A model generated the notes under the pieces. That model saw only the letters and a program-made list of their open reading frames with translations. It did no database searches and was not told where the DNA came from. Source: Nitrospina sp. (GTDB lineage Bacteria; Nitrospinota; Nitrospinia; Nitrospinales; Nitrospinaceae). Taken from it: a stretch of 18,202 nucleotides of DNA. The translations under genes and the position numbers were made by a program. This document shows, in pieces, positions 14,736-18,202 of this stretch. How positions within the stretch are numbered: the first letter of the stretch is position 1; every line of letters starts with the position of its first letter. The stretch covers positions 1-18,202 of the forward strand of contig SMVT01000079.1 of the NCBI GenBank assembly GCA_004357365.1. Direction: 5' to 3'.

Positions 14736-16094
14736 GAGGACCGCGGTTTCGACGTGGGCGGTTTGCGGGAACATGTCGATGACTTTAATCGCCCGGATCG
14801 CATAATCCGATAACCGGGCGAGGTCACGCGCCAGGGTGGCGGGGTTGCACGACACGTAAATCAACCGTTCGACCTTCAATTGGGGAATAGCGTCAATCAC
14901 CTCTTCGGAACAGCCCTTGCGGGGCGGGTCGACGATCAGGGTTTGCGCGGGACCGATGGACTCCGGGTCGGCCAGAAACCGTTCGAGGGTGCCCTGCACG
15001 AACCGGCAGTTGGGGAAATCGTTACGCTGTGCGCTTTGTTTGGCGTCGGCCACCGACTCGGCGGATTCATCAACGCCGGTAACGCCCACACCCGACTTCG
15101 CCAGCCACAGGCTGATGCCGCCGTTGCCGCAATACGCGTCCACCACCGGACCCGGTTTCTGAAGCACCCATTCTTTAATGATGTCGTACAGTTTCACCGT
15201 TTGAAACGGGTTCACCTGAAAGAACGAAGTGAGCGAGAGTTGAAACTCCAAATCGCCCAGCCGGTCGGTCAGAAAATCCTGTCCCCACAGCGTTTTGGTT
15301 GTGTCCCCCAAGATCGCGTTGGTTTTATGGTTGTTGATATTGCGCACCACGCCGACGATACCGAGGTCGATCAGGCTTTTCCGGTTGAGCAGTTGTTCGG
15401 TAAATTTCTGCGGGAACTCTCCCGTCGTGGTGACGAAGGCGAGCAGGCTCTGCCCGGTTTCCGGCGAGTGGCGCACCACCAGTCCGCGCACCAGGCCCTT
15501 GTGATTTTTCTCGTGGTAGATGGAGAGGCGGTGCTGTTGCATCAAACCGCGCACCCATTCTTTAATAGTATTGACTGGCTCCAGCAGGGTGTCGCAGGTG
15601 GCGGAGTCCACCACCTCGTGAGTGCCCTGTTTGTAAAAACCGATGCGCGGTTTGCCGCCCTTATGGCTGAGCGCGAAGCTTCCCTTGTTGCGGTAATGCA
15701 GGGTGCGCTCCGCGGGGACCGATTCGATCGGCACGGAAATGCTGATTTTTCCGATCCGCTCCAGCGCATCGGTGACCACCTGCACCTTGAACGCCATCTG
15801 TTGGCCGTAATCGAGATGTTGCAGTTTGCACCCGCCGCATTCCGGAAACACGGGGCAGGGCGCCGTCACTCGGTCGGCGGACTTCTTGGAAAATTCGACC
15901 GCACGCGCCACACCGAAACGCGGCGTGGTCTTCACGATCTCGCACCGGGCGACGTCGCCCGGCAAACCCGTCGGGACGAACAGGGTGTAGCCTTCATGAC
16001 GGCACAGGCCGTCGCCGCTGGAGGCGAGGGTCTCCACCCTTAGCTCAACATGATCGCCGAGGTTGACGGGTATGGTCTGTTTTTCCTTGGGCAT
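14712..16094 (-). CDS. 23S rRNA (uracil-C5)-methyltransferase, RlmD type
   Basis: The 460-residue protein has an N-terminal TRAM domain (about 8-68), a 4Fe-4S site from C80, C86, C89 (CPVFPECGGCKLQ) and C167, a spacing almost the same as in E. coli RumA/RlmD. Then come FFQVNPFQT (291-299), the SAM loop VDAYCGNGGI (318-327), DPPRKG (389-394), the catalytic cysteine C416 in YVSCNPATLARD and E449 as general base. It methylates a uracil of 23S rRNA; whether the target is U1939 (RlmD) or U747 (RlmC) cannot be certain, though the TRAM domain and length fit RlmD. The ribosome site is weak. The last few codons (TLSP and stop) lie in a dispersed repeat. Confidence 0.92.
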   Translation of the reverse strand: MPKEKQTIPVNLGDHVELRVETLASSGDGLCRHEGYTLFVPTGLPGDVARCEIVKTTPRFGVARAVEFSKKSADRVTAPCPVFPECGGCKLQHLDYGQQMAFKVQVVTDALERIGKISISVPIESVPAERTLHYRNKGSFALSHKGGKPRIGFYKQGTHEVVDSATCDTLLEPVNTIKEWVRGLMQQHRLSIYHEKNHKGLVRGLVVRHSPETGQSLLAFVTTTGEFPQKFTEQLLNRKSLIDLGIVGVVRNINNHKTNAILGDTTKTLWGQDFLTDRLGDLEFQLSLTSFFQVNPFQTVKLYDIIKEWVLQKPGPVVDAYCGNGGISLWLAKSGVGVTGVDESAESVADAKQSAQRNDFPNCRFVQGTLERFLADPESIGPAQTLIVDPPRKGCSEEVIDAIPQLKVERLIYVSCNPATLARDLARLSDYAIRAIKVIDMFPQTAHVETAVLLERTLSP

Positions 16095-16114
16095 AAGTCG
16101 CGGGTTTCCGGTTT

Positions 16115-16345
16115 AAGAGAGACCTTTGCGTAAGTACTGCAATCAGGACAAACATAGATCCTTCGCTGGCGCTCAGGATGACAAATTAGATGTTACCTGT
16201 CATTCTGACGAACGGAATGACGAAGAATCTGTGTTGTTTCTAAGCCCTCTCCCTAAGGGGGAGGGGAAAAAAATGCTCCGGGCCTGGCTCGGTTGGGTCC
16301 AGCGTCACGCTGGCCGGGCCTCGCCCGGGGAACGATGGGGAAACA
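16115..16345. repeat. Repeat-mosaic interval upstream of the RlmD-type and nucleosidase genes
   Basis: The 318 bases between 16095 and 16413 hold no gene. They begin with AAGAGAGACCTTTGCGTAAG (16115), then a GATCCTTCGCTGGCGCTCAG string near 16150, CATTCTGACGAACGGAATGA with GAAGAATCTGTG (16201-16233), CCCTCTCCCTAAGGGGGAGG (16246-16264), and the double hairpin at 16299-16328. All are related to words in the other gaps. Confidence 0.75.
16299..16328. repeat. REP-like double hairpin, copy 3 (inverted orientation)
   Basis: CCAGCG-TCA-CGCTGG (16299-16313) abuts CCGGGC-CTC-GCCCGG (16314-16328). Read on the minus strand, order and sequence match the pair at 3098-3127. A degenerate further arm, CCGGGCCTGGCTCGG, precedes it near 16278. 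Confidence 0.75.
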
Positions 16346-16401
16346 TAGCACAGGCCCCCGGCTTTGCCTAAAATAAAAATTTTTCGTCCAGCGGATACGG
16401 T

Positions 16402-16407
16402 TACAAT
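16402..16407 (+). promoter_or_regulatory. Candidate -10 very close to the start codon
   Basis: TACAAT lies 6 bases before ATG 16414, and no ribosome binding site precedes that ATG. Initiation 7 bases downstream would give a leaderless message. No good -35 is seen. Confidence 0.3.
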
Positions 16408-16413
16408 TTAAAT

Positions 16414-17121
16414 ATGGAAAAGCGTATCGCCATCATCGGCGCCATCAAAGACGAAATCGCCGGCATCAAAAAAGAAATGCGGATTACGAACACCCTGCGC
16501 TGGCCAACCGGCAACGCCTTCGCCGGGACCTGGCGGGATGCCCCCATCGTCCTGGTGCGTTCCGGCATGGGGTGCGACCGCGCTCGGCGGGCTCTGGCGG
16601 AAATTGCCGGGAAATATACATTAAAGCGAATAATTTCCATCGGCTATGCCGGGGCGCTGGACCCGTCCTTAAAGGTCGGCGATCTGGTGGTGGCGGATCA
16701 AGTGGTCTATTACGAAACCCTGAAATCGTATTCATTGGATGGAGAATTATTGGGAACGATGCCCGAGGTGGCCCGCGGGACGTTGTTGACGGTCGACCAA
16801 GTGGTGGCCACGCCGCCCGAGAAGAAGGCGCTGAGAGAAAAGTACTCCGCCGTGGCGGTGGATATGGAAACCTTCGCTCTGGCGGAGGAAACTCAAGCCC
16901 GCAACCTTCCCTTTGCCTCCGTGAGGGCCATTACCGATACCGCCGATCAGGAATTGATCGATTGCTCCCATCTGGTAGAGGCCTACGGCGAGGTGTCGAA
17001 ACTGAAAGCCGGGTGGCATATCCTCACCCATCCCGGCGACCTGAAAAGCATGATTGATCTCGGCAAACACGCCAAAACAGCCACCGCGAGTTTGACTGAA
17101 TTTTTGGGGAGGACTCTATGA
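16414..17121 (+). CDS. Nucleoside phosphorylase superfamily enzyme (MTA/SAH nucleosidase- or HpnG-like)
   Basis: The 235-residue protein has the PNP/UDP phosphorylase-1 fold: IAIIGAIKDE (5-14), ISIGYAGALDPSLKVGDLVV (74-93), VDMETFALAEE (149-159) and RAITDTADQ (171-179). By alignment with E. coli MTA/SAH nucleosidase, E14, E152 and D175 stand at the positions of catalytic E12, ribose-binding E174 and catalytic D197. The end, HPGDLKSMIDLGKHAKTATA, is closer to the hopanoid-associated HpnG group than to E. coli Pfs. So it either cleaves methylthioadenosine/S-adenosylhomocysteine or removes adenine from a related adenosyl compound. It overlaps the next gene by ATGA. No ribosome site precedes ATG 16414. 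Confidence 0.85.
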   Translation: MEKRIAIIGAIKDEIAGIKKEMRITNTLRWPTGNAFAGTWRDAPIVLVRSGMGCDRARRALAEIAGKYTLKRIISIGYAGALDPSLKVGDLVVADQVVYYETLKSYSLDGELLGTMPEVARGTLLTVDQVVATPPEKKALREKYSAVAVDMETFALAEETQARNLPFASVRAITDTADQELIDCSHLVEAYGEVSKLKAGWHILTHPGDLKSMIDLGKHAKTATASLTEFLGRTL

Positions 17122-17489
17122 ATCGAAAGGCTGGGATGGTCGTTGCCCTGATGCTGATCTTCGGGTTGCCCGTCAACGCGGAAGCGCAGGAGAAGCGTCC
17201 GCCGTGGAGGATAATGGCCGAGGCGTTGACCTACCTGCACGGCGTGCCGGAGGTGGCGTGGGTAAAATTCGAGGATCATAAAGTATTGATCGGCTGGCGG
17301 GGCATGCCGCGGAAATTCGCCCGCATCAATAAGACCGCCGCCCGAAACGCCGCGCACGCCCTTCACAGCGAAGTCACCGTCTATTCCCTGCCTGCCGAAC
17401 AGACATCGCTGAAAGAAGGGGAAGAAGAATCCTACCTGTGCAAAACCGTCGCCAATCCGCACGAAATCGTCGAATCCAACTGCCGGTAA
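17118..17489 (+). CDS. Small secreted protein of unknown function
   Basis: A 123-residue protein with a clear signal peptide (MNRKAGMVVALMLIFGLPVN, cleavage after AEA near residue 23). The mature part of about 100 residues is polar with no membrane segment; it includes WRIMAEALTYLHGVPEVAWV and a late YLCKTVANPHEIVESNC with two cysteines that could form a disulfide. I recognise no family. ATG overlaps the TGA of the nucleosidase gene, so translation is coupled. The next gene is convergent and starts its stop codon only 3 bases away. Confidence 0.72.
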   Translation: MNRKAGMVVALMLIFGLPVNAEAQEKRPPWRIMAEALTYLHGVPEVAWVKFEDHKVLIGWRGMPRKFARINKTAARNAAHALHSEVTVYSLPAEQTSLKEGEEESYLCKTVANPHEIVESNCR

Positions 17490-17492
17490 AAT

Positions 17493-18202
17493 TTATTGGG
17501 GTGTGAACACCTGGTGGTAGGTACTGCCGCCGCCACCGGGGCGGGGGCCGCCGTTCAAGAGATGAATGGTGCCGTTCACTACGGCCGAGCCGAGGCCGTG
17601 GCAGGATTTCGGCATGGGCGGCATGGCGGTCCATTGATTCGTGTTCGGATCGTACGCTTCGTTTTCGTTGAACGTACCCTTGCCCGACTCGCCGCCGAAC
17701 ACGAAAATCCTGCCTTTTATATATTGCGAAGTGATGCCGGAACGCGCCGTAGGCAGAGGGGCCAGCGTTTGCCATTGGTTGGTGTTGGGATCATAGGCTT
17801 CATGGGCATTGAGATTATTATTGTAGTTGACGTTGACGCGCCCGCCGATGGCATACAGCAGACCATTTGCCACGGAGACGGTGAGATGGTCGCGCGGGGT
17901 GGGGATGGGCGCCAGTGCTTTCCAGGTATCGGTTTTGGGGTCGTACACTTCATGAGCGTTGGTGTTTACCAGGCGGAAAAATTTTTTAAGCGCGCCGCCC
18001 ACCGCGTAGATTTGGCCGTCAAGGACCCCCGCCGCCAGTGCGCCGCGTTCGGTCGGCATCGACGCCTGTTGCCTCCATTTATTTTCAGCCGCGTCGTAAG
18101 CGTAGACGGTGTTCACCGGCGTCCACGCGCCCGATGAAAATCCGCCGACCACATAGATTCTGCCATGAGCCGAAACCGCCGTGGTGTGGTGCAGGGGACG
18201 GG
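17493..18202 (-). CDS. Kelch-repeat beta-propeller protein (N-terminus off right edge)
   Basis: The frame is open to the right edge; translation from the edge reads RPLHHTTAVSAHGRIYVVGG, so the GTG at 18152 is not a real start. Five Kelch blades are visible, each with a GRIYVVGG-type strand and a YDPNTNQWQTLAPLPTAR-type strand of about 48 residues. The product ends after HQVFTPQ. Kelch propellers bind proteins or sugars; galactose-oxidase-type or N-acetylneuraminate-epimerase relatives exist, but no catalytic residue is recognisable. Many such bacterial proteins are extracytoplasmic; the signal region is outside the window. Confidence 0.88.
   Translation of the reverse strand, partial: RPLHHTTAVSAHGRIYVVGGFSSGAWTPVNTVYAYDAAENKWRQQASMPTERGALAAGVLDGQIYAVGGALKKFFRLVNTNAHEVYDPKTDTWKALAPIPTPRDHLTVSVANGLLYAIGGRVNVNYNNNLNAHEAYDPNTNQWQTLAPLPTARSGITSQYIKGRIFVFGGESGKGTFNENEAYDPNTNQWTAMPPMPKSCHGLGSAVVNGTIHLLNGGPRPGGGGSTYHQVFTPQ

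Noticed and set aside
14880..16043. 387-codon frame on the plus strand
   Set aside because: Antisense shadow of the RlmD-type gene, whose Fe-S and SAM motifs are unmistakable on the minus strand.

Overview
The window is 18.2 kb of fairly GC-rich chromosome from a Gram-negative bacterium. Several products carry signal peptides or periplasmic folds (SurA/PpiC-type isomerase, c-type cytochrome, small secreted proteins), and gene order is dense with short operons. The mix of a DUF3386 protein, a membrane-fused spermidine-synthase-like protein, a yggT-divIVA-yggU cluster and abundant dispersed intergenic repeats would fit Nitrospinota (Nitrospina-like) or a deltaproteobacterium-like lineage. That placement is inference from gene content, not a demonstrated identity. 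I see no phage, insertion sequence with a transposase, CRISPR array, rRNA or tRNA.

Layout. (1) Positions 1-2772, minus strand: a DUF58 protein and a BatA-like VWA membrane protein overlap by ATGA; the second runs off the left edge. (2) 2773-3401: a 600-base gene-free stretch filled with repeat fragments and strong hairpins. (3) 3402-4449, plus strand: a leucine-rich-repeat protein and a small secreted membrane protein of unknown function. (4) 4481-7102, minus strand: an 873-residue membrane protein with a C-terminal spermidine-synthase fold, divergent from (5) 7259-8781, plus strand: a monoheme cytochrome c and a periplasmic peptidyl-prolyl isomerase; a perfect 14-base palindrome lies between the two units. 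(6) 8907-9584: a DUF3386 protein, closed by a textbook bidirectional terminator shared with (7) a sugar-phosphate nucleotidyltransferase (9636-10634, minus). (8) 10833-12950, minus: yggT-divIVA-DUF167-mtnA, driven by a good sigma70-type promoter at 13034-13062. (9) 13181-14578, plus: asparaginyl-tRNA synthetase. (10) 14712-16094, minus: an RlmD-type rRNA methyltransferase whose last codons lie in a dispersed repeat. (11) 16414-17489, plus: a nucleoside phosphorylase/MTA-nucleosidase-type enzyme, translationally coupled to a small secreted protein. (12) 17493-18202, minus: a Kelch beta-propeller protein cut by the right edge.

How they work together. Most are housekeeping genes: translation (asnS), rRNA modification, envelope and septum maintenance (yggT, divIVA), protein folding in the periplasm, nucleotide-sugar supply. 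MtnA acts in methionine salvage, and the nucleosidase-type gene 4.5 kb away could act upstream of it. The less ordinary parts are the multi-copy two-hairpin intergenic elements, the SpeE-like membrane fusion without the usual catalytic aspartate motif, and the uncharacterised LRR and small membrane protein pair. I found no clear new multi-gene system.
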